From: Brevundimonas sp. Root608
Lineage (GTDB): Bacteria; Pseudomonadota; Alphaproteobacteria; Caulobacterales; Caulobacteraceae
Length of the DNA: 64,000 bases
NCBI RefSeq assembly: GCF_001427825.1
Contig: NZ_LMGT01000004.1
Span: 1 to 64,000, forward strand
Direction: 5' to 3'
Both the position numbers and the translations under genes were made by a program. Below are positions 16,492-26,207 of this stretch, piece by piece; within the stretch, counting starts at the first letter, position 1; the number at the start of each line of letters is the position of its first letter. The notes beneath the pieces were generated by a model. That model searched no databases, was not told where the DNA came from, and was given only the letters and a program-made list of their open reading frames with translations.

Positions 16492-17925
16492 TCAGCGGGT
16501 CGGCCCCGCGAAGGGGTAGGGACTGACCGACTTGGCCCAGTCATCGACCGCCAGGGGGCGATCGACCGGCGGGGCGGCGCGCTCGGCGCAGGGGTGGCGG
16601 TGGCACAGGCGGCAGGCCGGGCCGATGGGGGTGACCTCGGGCGCCGCCAGGTCGAGGCCGCGCGCATGGATCAGACGGTGGGCGTGCTTCAGCTCGCAGC
16701 CCAGGCCGATGGCGAGGTCGTGGCCTTCGGTGAAGGCATCATGGCCCTGACGATCCACCGTGCGGGCGAGGGTGAACCAGCGCTGTCCATCGGGCGTCTC
16801 GATGATCTGGGTGATGATCTTGCCGGGGGTCCGGAAGGCGCTGTGCAGCCGCCAGCGCGGGCAGGCGCCGCCGAAGCGCGAGAAGGGGAAGGCGCCCGAG
16901 GCGAAGCGTTTTGAGATGTTGCCGGCCTGATCGACCCGCATCAGGAAGAAGGGCACGCCGCGGGCGGTGGGGCGGGACAGGGTGGTCAGGCGATGCGCCG
17001 CCTGTTCGAAGCCGACGCCGAACCGGGCCTGAAGGCGCCCCATGTCATAGGCCGTCTCCTCGGCCGCACGCTGGAAGGGGCCGTAGGGCATCAGGGTCGC
17101 GGCGGCGAGGGTGTTGGTCAGGGAGACCTTGAGCAGGCGGCGGGTCGGTTCGTCGGGCGCGGACGCCGCCTCGGCGAGCGCGGTCAGTTCGGCGTCATGC
17201 TCGGCCAGGGCCAGCTGATAGGCGACGGCGAAGGCGCGCGAGGAGGCGCCGAGGGTCTCCGACAGCAACAGCCGCCGGCGGTGGGGGTCATAGCGGCGGG
17301 TCCATTCGACCATGACCTCCGAGGGCAGGGTGCGGACGGTCAGGCCATGGCCCGCCAGAAGGCGGGCGCGGGCGCGGGTTTCGAAGGGTTCTCCCGGCGT
17401 TTCGGCGTCCATGGCGTCGGACAGGGCTTCGCCGAGGGCGTCCAGTTCGGGGAAGTGGTTCCGGCGGGCCTGGAGGTATTCCCGCACCCAGTCGGCGGGA
17501 CTGTCGTCGCCGTGTCCGCCAAGGGCGTCGGTTTCGGCCCGATCGCGGGTGCGGCGGTCGGCGAAAGCGCGATACAGACGCAGCAGGGCGTCAGCGGCGG
17601 CGGGCTGGTCCTCGGCCAGCTGGACGATTTCGTGGCGCGGCACCGCCAGCCCCTGGAACACCGGGTCGGAGAAGGCCTCGGTCAGTTCGGCCTCGGACGC
17701 CGGGCCGCCGGATTGGCCGAGGGTGCGCAGGTCCACGTCATAGGTGTCGGCGAGCCGGAGCAGCAGCTGCGCCGAGACGGGACGCTGGTTGCGTTCGATA
17801 TGGTTCAGATAGCTGGGCGATACGCCGAGATCGGCGGCCATGGCCGTCTGGGTCAAGCCGAGCTCGCGCCGCAGCCGCTTGAGGCGGCCGCCGAGGAAGA
17901 GTTTGCGAAGCGGAGCGGCGTCCAT
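16492..17925 (-). CDS. Short-chain acyl-CoA/glyoxylate regulator (XRE, ScfR/RamB/PccR type)
   Basis: 477 residues. An XRE helix-turn-helix at residues about 14-70 (LGLTQTAMAADLGVSPSYLNHIE), a central degenerate IrrE-like domain (FAVAYQLALAEHDAEL, no HExxH), and a C-terminal DUF2083-type region with clustered Cys/His (CRLCHRHPC). This architecture is that of regulators of acetate, propionate and glyoxylate genes that respond to short acyl-CoA. It is divergent from aceA with repeated sites between them (17946-17995), so aceA is the likely target; activator or repressor cannot be told. Confidence 0.88.
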   Translation of the reverse strand: MDAAPLRKLFLGGRLKRLRRELGLTQTAMAADLGVSPSYLNHIERNQRPVSAQLLLRLADTYDVDLRTLGQSGGPASEAELTEAFSDPVFQGLAVPRHEIVQLAEDQPAAADALLRLYRAFADRRTRDRAETDALGGHGDDSPADWVREYLQARRNHFPELDALGEALSDAMDAETPGEPFETRARARLLAGHGLTVRTLPSEVMVEWTRRYDPHRRRLLLSETLGASSRAFAVAYQLALAEHDAELTALAEAASAPDEPTRRLLKVSLTNTLAAATLMPYGPFQRAAEETAYDMGRLQARFGVGFEQAAHRLTTLSRPTARGVPFFLMRVDQAGNISKRFASGAFPFSRFGGACPRWRLHSAFRTPGKIITQIIETPDGQRWFTLARTVDRQGHDAFTEGHDLAIGLGCELKHAHRLIHARGLDLAAPEVTPIGPACRLCHRHPCAERAAPPVDRPLAVDDWAKSVSPYPFAGPTR

Positions 17926-17945
17926 GCCCGCATTAGGTCACAAAA

Positions 17946-17995
17946 TGACTTAACAGCAAGTGTCATAATGTGACTCAATGACACTAGATATGACT
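17946..17995. promoter_or_regulatory. Repeated operator-like sites between regulator gene and aceA
   Basis: An inverted repeat GTGTCAT (17960-17966) / ATGACAC (17978-17984), and TGACT three times (17946-17950, 17971-17975, 17991-17995). Both lie in the 152-base divergent interval of an otherwise high-GC region. The regulator's binding site is the natural explanation, by inference. Confidence 0.5.
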
Positions 17996-18077
17996 CTCAA
18001 GCTGTGTTGTTCGTGACTTCAACGTGTTCTGCTTCCGGACATCAGCCGCAACGGCCAGATCCCGAGCAGAGACCGCC

Positions 18078-19358
18078 ATGACGACCTTCGCCGATCTCGT
18101 CCCTTCGCCCCATGGCCGTTTCGACGGCATCGAGCGTCCGTACAGCGCGGACGACGTATTGCGCCTGCGCGGGTCTGTCCCGATCACCCACACCCTGGCC
18201 GAACGCGGGGCGAACCGGTTGTGGGCGCTGCTGCACGACGAGCCTTTCGTGAACGCCCTGGGGGCCGTGACCGGCAACCAGGCCATGCAGATGGTCCGCG
18301 CGGGGCTGAAGGCCATCTATCTGTCGGGCTGGCAGGTGGCGGCGGACGCCAACACCGCCGGCGCCATGTATCCCGACCAGTCGCTGTACCCGGCCAACGC
18401 CGCGCCGGAGCTGTGCCGCCGCATCAACCGCACCCTGCAGCGCGCCGACCAGATCGAGCACGCCGAGGGCGGCGCCAAACGCGACTGGTTCGCCCCCATC
18501 GTCGCCGACGCCGAGGCCGGTTTCGGCGGACCGCTGAACAGCTTCGAGATCATGAAGGCCTTCATCGAGGCGGGCGCCGCCGGGGTCCATTTCGAGGACC
18601 AGCTGGCCTCGGAGAAGAAGTGCGGCCACCTTGGCGGCAAGGTCCTGATCCCGACCCAAGCGCACGAGCGCAACCTGAGCGCCGCGCGTCTGGCCGCCGA
18701 CGTCATGGGCGCGCCGACCCTGATCGTGGCCCGCACAGACGCCGAGTCGGCCCAGCTGATCACCTCGGATGTCGATGAGCGCGACTGGCCCTTCATAGAC
18801 CGCGACAACCGCACGCCCGAGGGTTTCTTCCGCCTGAAGCCGGGCACGGGACTGGATCACTGCATCGCGCGCGGCCTGTCCTACGCCCGCTACGCCGACG
18901 TCCTGTGGTGGGAGACCTCGCATCCCGATCTCGACGACGCGCGCCGCTTCGCCGAGGCCGTGCACAAGGAGCATCCGGGCAAGCTGCTGGCCTACAACTG
19001 CTCGCCGTCTTTCAACTGGAAAGCAAAACTTGACGACGCCACCATCGCCAAATTCCAGCGCGAGCTGGGGGCCATGGGGTACAAGTTCCAGTTCGTGACG
19101 CTGGCGGGCTTCCACAGCCTGAACAACAGCATGTTCGAACTGGCCGACGGCTACCGCGACCGCGGCATGGCCGCCTATTCGGAGCTGCAGCAGCGCGAGT
19201 TCGCCAACGAGGCCGCCGGCTACACCGCCACCCGGCACCAGCGCGAGGTCGGCACCGGTTATTTCGATCAGGTCGCCACCGTCATCTCCAACGGCCAGTC
19301 GTCGACCACGGCGCTGAAGGATTCCACCGAGACCGCCCAGTTCGTGGCGGCCGAATAA
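18078..19358 (+). CDS. aceA: Isocitrate lyase
   Basis: 426 residues from ATG 18078 ([18 protein letters not shown]), the usual start for this alphaproteobacterial form. The catalytic KKCGH motif has Cys182; [32 protein letters not shown] and [15 protein letters not shown] are also diagnostic. The enzyme splits isocitrate into glyoxylate and succinate, the first step of the glyoxylate shunt for growth on acetate or fatty acids. Malate synthase is not adjacent. A small gene with its own ribosome site follows 14 bases later. Confidence 0.98.
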   Translation: MTTFADLVPSPHGRFDGIERPYSADDVLRLRGSVPITHTLAERGANRLWALLHDEPFVNALGAVTGNQAMQMVRAGLKAIYLSGWQVAADANTAGAMYPDQSLYPANAAPELCRRINRTLQRADQIEHAEGGAKRDWFAPIVADAEAGFGGPLNSFEIMKAFIEAGAAGVHFEDQLASEKKCGHLGGKVLIPTQAHERNLSAARLAADVMGAPTLIVARTDAESAQLITSDVDERDWPFIDRDNRTPEGFFRLKPGTGLDHCIARGLSYARYADVLWWETSHPDLDDARRFAEAVHKEHPGKLLAYNCSPSFNWKAKLDDATIAKFQRELGAMGYKFQFVTLAGFHSLNNSMFELADGYRDRGMAAYSELQQREFANEAAGYTATRHQREVGTGYFDQVATVISNGQSSTTALKDSTETAQFVAAE

Positions 19359-19372
19359 GCAGGAGACGTTCC

Positions 19373-19582
19373 ATGCAACCCCTGAACAACCCCACGGCCA
19401 TCATCGATTTCTGCCTGGCCCCGCTGAACCTGACCGACGGAACCGAGGCCGAGCGCGAGGTGCGGCGTCGGCTGGAGCATGTGATCAAGACGTTCCGGGC
19501 GAAGGCGGCCCAGCCCGTCAGCGTCGACTTCTCGTCCATGCCGTCGCAGGTCATAAACGAAGCCGCCCACGGCTACGAATAG
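19373..19582 (+). CDS. Hypothetical protein, 69 aa, downstream of aceA
   Basis: 69 residues with a good AGGAG ribosome site eight bases before ATG 19373. Contains a charged helix (TEAEREVRRRLEHVIKTFRAK) and no membrane segment. No family recognised. Its closeness to aceA suggests co-transcription with the glyoxylate shunt gene. Confidence 0.7.
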   Translation: MQPLNNPTAIIDFCLAPLNLTDGTEAEREVRRRLEHVIKTFRAKAAQPVSVDFSSMPSQVINEAAHGYE

Positions 19583-19583
19583 G

Positions 19584-21227
19584 TCAGGCGGCGATGGACT
19601 CCGCCGCCGTCCGCGGCAGGGAGACGACAAGCTCCAGCAGTTCGCCCGCGTCCACCGGCTTGGCCAGATGCCGGTCCGCGCCGGCGGCCTCGGCCATGGT
19701 CACATGCTCGGTCAGGGCGTTGGCGGTCAGCATGACGATGGGCGTGCGTCGCAGGCCCATCGCCGCCTCGTGCAGCCGGATCTCGCGGGTGGCGGTCAGG
19801 CCGTCCATCACCGGCATCTGCATGTCCATCAGGATCAGGTCGTAGTCAGCGTCGCGGCAGGCCTGCAAGGCGCGGGCCCCGTCCTCGACCGAGGTGATTT
19901 CGACGGGCGCCTGGGCCAGGATCAGTTCGACGACCTTTCGGTTCACGGGATGATCGTCCGCCAGCAGGACGCGGATCAGGGGCTGATCGCTGTCGGCGGC
20001 GATGGCCGGCGACACGAGCGCCGGGGCCGGGGCCTCGGCTGCCCGGTAGGGGATGGTCAGGATGAAGGCCGAGCCGCCGTCGGGCTCGCTCTCGCAATCC
20101 AGATCGCCACCCATCATCTCGGCCAGCTGGCGCGAGATGGCGAGGCCCAGGCCCGAGCCTCCGAACTTGCGGGTAATGGCGCCGTCGGCCTGTTCAAAGC
20201 GGCTGAACAGGCGCTCGCGGGTTTCGCAGTCGAAGCCGATGCCGGTGTCCTCGATCGAGAACCGCAAGGTCGGCCCGCCGGCCCGGTCCGGGCCCGGCGC
20301 GGCGGTCAGGCTGACGAAGCCCGTGCTGGTGAATTTCACCGCATTGGAGACCAGGTTGGTCAGGATTTGCTTGAGCCGCACCATGTCGCCGGTGATCCAG
20401 CAGTCGGCTTCGGGGGCGAGCTCGACGAAGAACTGAAGGCCCTTTTCGCTGGCCGCGCTTTCATACAGCCGGGCCGACTCGCGGACGGCCCGGCCCAGGT
20501 CGAAGGTCTCTTCCGACAGCTCCAGCCGGCCGGATTCGACGCGCGCCAGATCAAGGATGTCGCTGAGCAGGACCTGCAGGGTGCGGCCGGACGACTGGAT
20601 CAACTCCATCATCTCGCGCTGGTCGGGCGAGAGTTCGGTCCGGGCCATGACCTGCGCCAGGCCGATGACGCCGTTCAGGGGCGTTCGGATCTCATGGCTC
20701 ATATTGGCCAGGAACTGGCTCTTGGTGTTGCTGGCGGCCTGGGCGGCGTCCCGGGCCTCGGCCAGGGCCGCGGCGTCGTTCTTCAGGTCGGTGATGTCGG
20801 TGCAGACGGTGACGATGCCGCCGGCGGAGGTGAGGCGATCGGATACGCGCAGCCACCTGTCCCCGGCGATCCGCTGCTCGATCGTGGTCGACAGCGCCTT
20901 GCGCGACGCCATCCGCTCCACGATCCAGTCATCCTCCCGGCCGAGGGCGTCGGCGTAGAGTCCCTCGGACAGGCCGATCCGGATGATGTCGAGAAAGGTC
21001 ATTCCGACCTGGAGGTTGGACGACAGTTCCGGGTTCACCTCGGCGTAGCGGTGGTTCCACAGGACCAGCCGGTCCTCGGCGTCGTAGAAGGCCATGCCGT
21101 CGGGCATGGCGTCGATGGCCTCGCGGATCTGGGCGAGGGCGCCAGAGCGCGACGTTCGGCCCGTCCACGCCAGGGCGGCGATGGCGCCGATGACGACGGC
21201 GACCAGCGCCACGAAAACGGTGCTCAT
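19584..21227 (-). CDS. Hybrid sensor histidine kinase/response regulator
   Basis: 547 residues from ATG 21227 (GTG 21233 is an equal alternative). One N-terminal membrane helix with no periplasmic loop, a PAS domain (about residues 35-150), HisKA with the phospho-His about residue 178 (NMSHEIRTPLNGVIG), a HATPase domain (GLGLAISRQLAEMMGG) and a C-terminal receiver with LILMDMQMPVMDG. The lack of a large outside domain suggests a cytoplasmic signal sensed by PAS. The phosphorelay partner is not nearby, so its output is unknown. Confidence 0.92.
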   Translation of the reverse strand: MSTVFVALVAVVIGAIAALAWTGRTSRSGALAQIREAIDAMPDGMAFYDAEDRLVLWNHRYAEVNPELSSNLQVGMTFLDIIRIGLSEGLYADALGREDDWIVERMASRKALSTTIEQRIAGDRWLRVSDRLTSAGGIVTVCTDITDLKNDAAALAEARDAAQAASNTKSQFLANMSHEIRTPLNGVIGLAQVMARTELSPDQREMMELIQSSGRTLQVLLSDILDLARVESGRLELSEETFDLGRAVRESARLYESAASEKGLQFFVELAPEADCWITGDMVRLKQILTNLVSNAVKFTSTGFVSLTAAPGPDRAGGPTLRFSIEDTGIGFDCETRERLFSRFEQADGAITRKFGGSGLGLAISRQLAEMMGGDLDCESEPDGGSAFILTIPYRAAEAPAPALVSPAIAADSDQPLIRVLLADDHPVNRKVVELILAQAPVEITSVEDGARALQACRDADYDLILMDMQMPVMDGLTATREIRLHEAAMGLRRTPIVMLTANALTEHVTMAEAAGADRHLAKPVDAGELLELVVSLPRTAAESIAA

Positions 21228-21397
21228 GACCACGTCGGACTCGCGATTGGCGCGCCCGGTACGCGGACCAGGCCGGCGGCCTGAGTCCAGCGCCAGTCAT
21301 GGTCGAACGCTATGCCGTAGATGATGCGTTCCAATACACCCTCCCGGCGAGACTATCCCGCGAGAGTGGTGAAGAAACCGTGGCCGTTGGCCGGGAT

Positions 21398-22021
21398 TCA
21401 GGCGTCGGCGGTCTGCACCACGACCTGGAACTCGTGGCCCAGGACCTTGACGGGATTCACCTGGCGGTCGCCCCGGCGGACCTCGAAATGCAGGTGGGGC
21501 CCCGTTGAACGGCCGGTCGAGCCGACCAGACCGATGCGCTGGCCGCTTCCGACGCGGTCGCCTGACGCCACGTCCAGGCGGCTGAGGTGGCCGTAGAGGG
21601 TGCTCATGCCGTTGGGGTGGCGGACTTCGACAAACCGACCGTAGCCCGCGGCGTCATAGCCGGTTCGGACAACCGAGCCCTCGGCGGCGACGAAGACGCC
21701 GGTCCCTTGCGGCGCCGCGATATCGACGCCCTCGTGATTTCGCATCGCCTGACCGGGCATCCGGCGCGGGCCGAATGGCGAGTTGATCGCATAATCCTTC
21801 ACGGGCCTGTCGAAGGTGATCAGGCGGGTGATCGGGCCGGCGGCCTCGGCCACGGCGGTGACGGGCGGGGCTTCCGGAATGGCGAAAGTCTCGCTCGGGG
21901 CGACCGGATCGGGCGCCGACAGCGGCGCGGCCGCCATGGCCAGCACGGCGACGCCGGCCAGGGCGGCGGCCTGGCCGGAATGGATGAGAAACGACCGGGC
22001 GGTCGGCAACAGGCGTCGCAT
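21398..22021 (-). CDS. M23 (LytM-type) metallopeptidase
   Basis: 207 residues from ATG 22021 (MRRLLPTARSFLIHSGQAAALAG). The frame is open up to 22231, but that extension would cross the terminator of the upstream gene at 22187-22219, so the internal start is preferred. An N-terminal membrane anchor or signal is followed by a LytM domain with NHEGVDIAAP (first zinc ligands H and D) and GPHLHFEV (HxH). Such enzymes cut peptidoglycan cross-links, or regulate those that do, in the periplasm. Confidence 0.9.
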   Translation of the reverse strand: MRRLLPTARSFLIHSGQAAALAGVAVLAMAAAPLSAPDPVAPSETFAIPEAPPVTAVAEAAGPITRLITFDRPVKDYAINSPFGPRRMPGQAMRNHEGVDIAAPQGTGVFVAAEGSVVRTGYDAAGYGRFVEVRHPNGMSTLYGHLSRLDVASGDRVGSGQRIGLVGSTGRSTGPHLHFEVRRGDRQVNPVKVLGHEFQVVVQTADA

Positions 22022-22186
22022 GCGGCGTCGGCTCCGTCTTCGGCTCGCGAGAGCAGGGGGCGGGCGCCGGGCGGGCCGCAACAAACGCGACGCACTGCGG
22101 CCAGCGACCGGAGAGCGGGCCTTTTCACGGGCGGGTGGGGCCACTTTGGGGCGAGCGGCAGCGGCAGGTCGTCGCAGGGTGGAACG

Positions 22187-22219
22187 AAAAAGGCGCGCGA
22201 CCCGGGAGGATCGCGCGCC
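22187..22219 (-). terminator. Intrinsic terminator of the GDSL autotransporter gene
   Basis: On the minus strand: a perfect 9-bp stem (complement of GGCGCGCGA at 22192-22200 with TCGCGCGCC at 22211-22219) followed by TTTTT. It lies 20 bases past the stop at 22240. Confidence 0.92.
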
Positions 22220-22239
22220 CTGTCGGGTCATGCGCTCGC

Positions 22240-24060
22240 TTACAGCGGCAGGCGGAAGGTGACGGCGCCCACGTGGCTGTCGGCCGAGTCTCCGAAACGG
22301 CCGCGATAGCCGATGTTCATGGTCACCGGACCGAGGTCGGCGTCGACGCCCGCCGAGGCGATCAGGGAGCCGCCGAACGGATCCTCGATGTCGCGCGAGA
22401 GAATCTTCGCCGGATTAACGGTGATGCCGGTGCGGACGGCGTCGCTGCTGTCGCCGAAGGAGTCGCGATAGCCGCCCTCGACGTAGAAGCTGAAGCCGTC
22501 GCCTCCGCCCTCGGCCCTCAGGGAGACCTCTCCGCTGGCCGCCTGGACGGTGCGGTCCTGGTATTCGTACTGCGCGGCCACGCCCTGTTCGGTGTAGCCG
22601 TTCACGTCGGTCGAGACGAAGCTGACCGCCGCGCGCGGCGAAAGGCCGATTCCGCCCATGTCGAACCAGACGCCGCCCTGGAGGCGGGCGCCGATACTTC
22701 CGCCATCCGTCTCGCCGGTGTGGACGATGGGGGCCAGCGAGGTGATGCGCGTGATGTCGTCATACTGGTCGATCGAGCCGCCGACCGTGGCGTTCACGAA
22801 CATGGAGCCCGAGCGCCACCCGGCGAAGGCGTCGAAGGCGAAGGATTCGACGTCGAACGCCATGGCGCCGGCGTCAACCTCGGTGTTGCGCCAGGTGGCG
22901 GTGAAGCCCATCCGCGTGCTGGCGGACGCCACGTGGTCCAGACCGGCGCGGACGCCCCAGCCGGTCGCATCCGCGGACGCGACGCTGCCGCGGGCGTCGG
23001 TTTCGACGCTGTCGGCGATGGCGCCGAACGTCAGGCGGGTGCCGGCTTCCCATGCGGCGCGTCCCGAAAGCCCCTCGCTGGAGAGATCCAGGAGATCCTC
23101 CCGCTGGCGGAAGCCGGTCTCGGCCTGGACGGTCGACTGGGCGCCGATGTCGCCATAGTAGAGGTAGTCATTGGCCAGGCGGGCCAGAAGCTGGTGCCCC
23201 GCGGCGGTCGGGTGAACGCTGTCCCAGTAGAGATAGGTGCCGGGCGTCGCGCAGACGGTCACGCCGTTGAAACAGGCGTCCCGCGCATTGGTCAGGCCGA
23301 ACGCGCCCGGACTGCCGGCCAGGGTCGCGCCGATCTTGTACAGGTCCATCAGGATGATGTTGGTCCCCGGGCGGGCGGCGGCCGTGGTCATCAGGCCGCT
23401 GAGCAAGGCGCCGTTGAACTGGGTGCCGGCGTAGTCCGCCAGCGCCGCCGCGGGTGCGCCCGGGCCCTGGTTGAACTGCGGCGTCAGGGCCAGGTTGGGC
23501 AGGTTCGAAACGAGGATCGTGCCGGCACCGGCGCCGGCCACGCTGTTGACGATGAAGTTGATGTCCGCCGCGGCCGACAGGGCCACGGGCTGGATGGCGC
23601 CGGTCGGGTTGGCCGAGGCTCCCGCCGCCGGGACGGCCTGGAAGATGTTGTTGGCGCCCCCGAGAACGCTGACCAGATCATTGGCGCCGAAGACGCCGCC
23701 GCCGCTGGTGTACTGCAGCAGCTGGTTGCGCATGCCGGGCGGGAAGGCGGATGAATCGGTGCGGGCGCCGCCGTAGGCGTAGTTGATGCTGCCCGTGCGC
23801 GGCGCGCCGGCGGCCGATCGGCCGGCGTTGAAGCCCAGCAGTTCGGTGAATACGGGGCCGTTCGAGAACCGGCCCTGGAAATAGGGCGGCGACGCCGGTT
23901 GGGTGTTGCCGGTGGCGGCATACAGGTTGCCGTTGTCGCTCAGGCTGTCGCCGAACACGACCAGGCGGCTGTAGCTCTGGGCGCTGGCGGCCGAGGCCAT
24001 GGCGCCGGCGGCGGCGATCGTCAGTGCGGCAAGCGCCGCGCTGCGCAGGAAACGAGACAT
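22240..24060 (-). CDS. Autotransporter GDSL lipase/esterase
   Basis: 606 residues, with GGAGGA upstream of ATG 24060. Sec signal peptide (RFLRSAALAALTIAAAGAMASAASA). The passenger starts VVFGDSLSDNGN (catalytic Ser in the GDSL block) and has the DSVHPTAAGH catalytic Asp/His block. The last roughly 270 residues form a 12-strand beta-barrel autotransporter domain with alternating aromatic/polar strands. The family includes EstA-type outer-membrane esterases. Ends at a strong terminator. Confidence 0.94.
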   Translation of the reverse strand: MSRFLRSAALAALTIAAAGAMASAASAQSYSRLVVFGDSLSDNGNLYAATGNTQPASPPYFQGRFSNGPVFTELLGFNAGRSAAGAPRTGSINYAYGGARTDSSAFPPGMRNQLLQYTSGGGVFGANDLVSVLGGANNIFQAVPAAGASANPTGAIQPVALSAAADINFIVNSVAGAGAGTILVSNLPNLALTPQFNQGPGAPAAALADYAGTQFNGALLSGLMTTAAARPGTNIILMDLYKIGATLAGSPGAFGLTNARDACFNGVTVCATPGTYLYWDSVHPTAAGHQLLARLANDYLYYGDIGAQSTVQAETGFRQREDLLDLSSEGLSGRAAWEAGTRLTFGAIADSVETDARGSVASADATGWGVRAGLDHVASASTRMGFTATWRNTEVDAGAMAFDVESFAFDAFAGWRSGSMFVNATVGGSIDQYDDITRITSLAPIVHTGETDGGSIGARLQGGVWFDMGGIGLSPRAAVSFVSTDVNGYTEQGVAAQYEYQDRTVQAASGEVSLRAEGGGDGFSFYVEGGYRDSFGDSSDAVRTGITVNPAKILSRDIEDPFGGSLIASAGVDADLGPVTMNIGYRGRFGDSADSHVGAVTFRLPL

Positions 24061-24149
24061 CGATGATCCTCCCTCGGCCGTCATCATGCGACCGTTGAGG
24101 GCAGTGTGCGCCGGTTTCGCGTCGGCGCAAGATGCCGTCAGGGAAGGTT

Positions 24150-26042
24150 TCAGTGCAGCATTCTGAAACGCAGTGTTCCGGCAACACTCTTCAGGGCGCG
24201 GAGGGCGTCCGGATCGTAGTCTCGGTCGACGTCGGTGATGACATAGCCGGTGCGTTCGTCGGTCTTCAGATGCTGGCCGAGAATGTTCAGGCCGGCGGCC
24301 GCGAGTTCGCGGTTCAGCTCGGCGAGGACGCCGGGCTGGTTGCGGTGGATGTGCAGGATGCGGTGCGCGCCCGTCACCTCGGCCAGCTGCACATTCGGCA
24401 GGTTGACGCAGAAGGTGGTGTCGCCGCGATTCAGATAGGCCAGCAGCCGTTCGGCGGCGAATTCGCCGATGGCTTCCTGGGCCTCCTCGGTCGAGCCGCC
24501 GATGTGGGGCGTCAGGATGACGTTGGGCAGGCCGCGCAGGGGGCTGTCGAAGGGGTCGGCGTTGGTCGCCGGCTCGTCGGGAAAGACGTCGATGGCCGCG
24601 CCGCCGATGCGGCCCGCGCCCAGCGCCTGGGCCAGGGCGCCGATGTCGACGACATGGCCGCGCGACAGGTTCACCAGCAGGGCGCCCGGCTTCATTTTCG
24701 CCAGGCGCGCGGCGTCGATCAGGGCAGTGTTGTCGGTCCGGCCGTCGACATGCAGGCTGACCACGTCGCTCTCGGCCAGAAGAGCGTCCAGCGAGGCCAT
24801 GCGGCGGGCGTTGCCGAGGGCCAGCCGCTCGGTCAGATCGTGGAAGATCACCCGCATCCCCAGCCCTTCGGCCAGGACCGACAGCTGCGAGCCGATGGCG
24901 CCGTAGCCGACGATGCCGAGGGTCTTGCCGCGCAGCTCGCGCGAGCCGGTCGCCGACTTGTTCCATTCGCCGCGATGCATGGCGGCGGACTTGTCGGCCA
25001 CGTCGCGCATCAGGGCGATGGTCAGACCGACCGCCAGCTCGACCACCGAGCGGGTGTTGGAATAGGGGGCGTTGAACACGGCGACGCCGCGGGCGGCGGC
25101 GGCCTCGAGGTCGATCTGGTTGGTGCCGATGCAGAAGGCGGCGATGGCCATCAGCCGCGGCGCGGCCTCCAGCACGCGGGCGCTGACCTGGTTCTTGGAG
25201 CGCAGGCCCAGCACATGGACGCCCTGCAGGGCCTCGATCAGGGCGTCCTCGTCGAGGGCCCCCTTCAGGGTCTCGACCGAATAGCCGGCCTCGTGCAGCC
25301 GTTCGACGGCGGCGGGGTGGATGTTCTCCAGCAGCAGGATGCGGATGCGGGCGCGGGGGTAGGACCAGCGGCCGGCCAGGCCCTCGGCGTGGAGGAATTC
25401 GTCCATCGACGGGGAGACGACATCCGCGGCGGCGACGACGCGGTCGCGGCGGACAATCTCGGTGAAGGCGTGGAAGCGGTCGGCGGCGCCTGACAGGCGG
25501 ACCTCGGCGTCGGTCCATCCGTCGCCGACCATGACGACGGGCGCGGGGAGGGCCAGGGCGCGCACGGCGACCGACTTGCCGCCGGCGTGGGCCAGCGGAT
25601 TGTCCGCGTCCACGCCGGTGACGCGGCCTTCGGCGTCGTAGGTCAGGTCGTTGCACAGCACCCGGTCCGGCGCGATGTGAAGGTGTTCGGCCAGGGGGGC
25701 GATGATCTCGCGGAAGCCGCCTGACAGGATGACGATGCGGTCGGCGTTCTCGCGGAAGAAGCGCAGGTTCCGGCGGACCGACGGCGTGCCTTCGTCGAGG
25801 ATGCGGCCCGCCAGTTCGGCGACGTGGGACCGGGTCAGGGGCAGGAGCTCAAGGCGGCGGCGGAGGGCCTCGCCGAAGGGCATGTCCCCGGTCATGGCCT
25901 GATCGGTCAGGCGCACGATCTCGGCGCGGACCGCCCCGGCGTCGGGCGCGCCGGCCAGGGCGATGTCGGCCAGGGCCTCGAGCGTCTCGATCCGGACGAG
26001 GGTGGAATCGAAGTCGAAGACGTAGGTCGCCGGATCAGCCAT
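24150..26042 (-). CDS. serA: Fusion of phosphoserine phosphatase and phosphoglycerate dehydrogenase
   Basis: 630 residues from ATG 26042 (no clear ribosome site). The first ~215 residues are a HAD phosphatase of SerB type: VFDFDSTLV, SGGFREII and GDGWTDAEV. Then a D-3-phosphoglycerate dehydrogenase (about 220-540): GYGAIGSQLSVLAEGLG NAD motif, LHVDGRTDN, LTPHIGGSTEEAQ with the catalytic His. The end is an ACT domain (about 555-630) for serine feedback. Together steps one and three of serine synthesis are in one chain; the middle step (SerC) is not in the window. Confidence 0.93.
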   Translation of the reverse strand: MADPATYVFDFDSTLVRIETLEALADIALAGAPDAGAVRAEIVRLTDQAMTGDMPFGEALRRRLELLPLTRSHVAELAGRILDEGTPSVRRNLRFFRENADRIVILSGGFREIIAPLAEHLHIAPDRVLCNDLTYDAEGRVTGVDADNPLAHAGGKSVAVRALALPAPVVMVGDGWTDAEVRLSGAADRFHAFTEIVRRDRVVAAADVVSPSMDEFLHAEGLAGRWSYPRARIRILLLENIHPAAVERLHEAGYSVETLKGALDEDALIEALQGVHVLGLRSKNQVSARVLEAAPRLMAIAAFCIGTNQIDLEAAAARGVAVFNAPYSNTRSVVELAVGLTIALMRDVADKSAAMHRGEWNKSATGSRELRGKTLGIVGYGAIGSQLSVLAEGLGMRVIFHDLTERLALGNARRMASLDALLAESDVVSLHVDGRTDNTALIDAARLAKMKPGALLVNLSRGHVVDIGALAQALGAGRIGGAAIDVFPDEPATNADPFDSPLRGLPNVILTPHIGGSTEEAQEAIGEFAAERLLAYLNRGDTTFCVNLPNVQLAEVTGAHRILHIHRNQPGVLAELNRELAAAGLNILGQHLKTDERTGYVITDVDRDYDPDALRALKSVAGTLRFRMLH

Positions 26043-26130
26043 GGGGGGAGCTTGGCTCACCTTCGCAGTTGCAGCAATGGGCCGGGCGGGTTCGAAAAAA
26101 TACAGTCCAGACCGTCCAGCTCGTCCAAAT

Positions 26131-26166
26131 GAAAAGCGCCGGCCGCCCGGCGAGGGACGACCGGCG
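26131..26166 (-). terminator. Probable terminator of the SDR gene
   Basis: On the minus strand, a 9-bp stem with one mismatch (26158-26166 pairing with 26137-26145) followed by CTTTTC. It lies 42 bases past the stop at 26208. Confidence 0.6.
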
Positions 26167-26207
26167 ATCATGCTGGCAGGCAGCTACGTCGGATTCGGAC
26201 GCAGACG

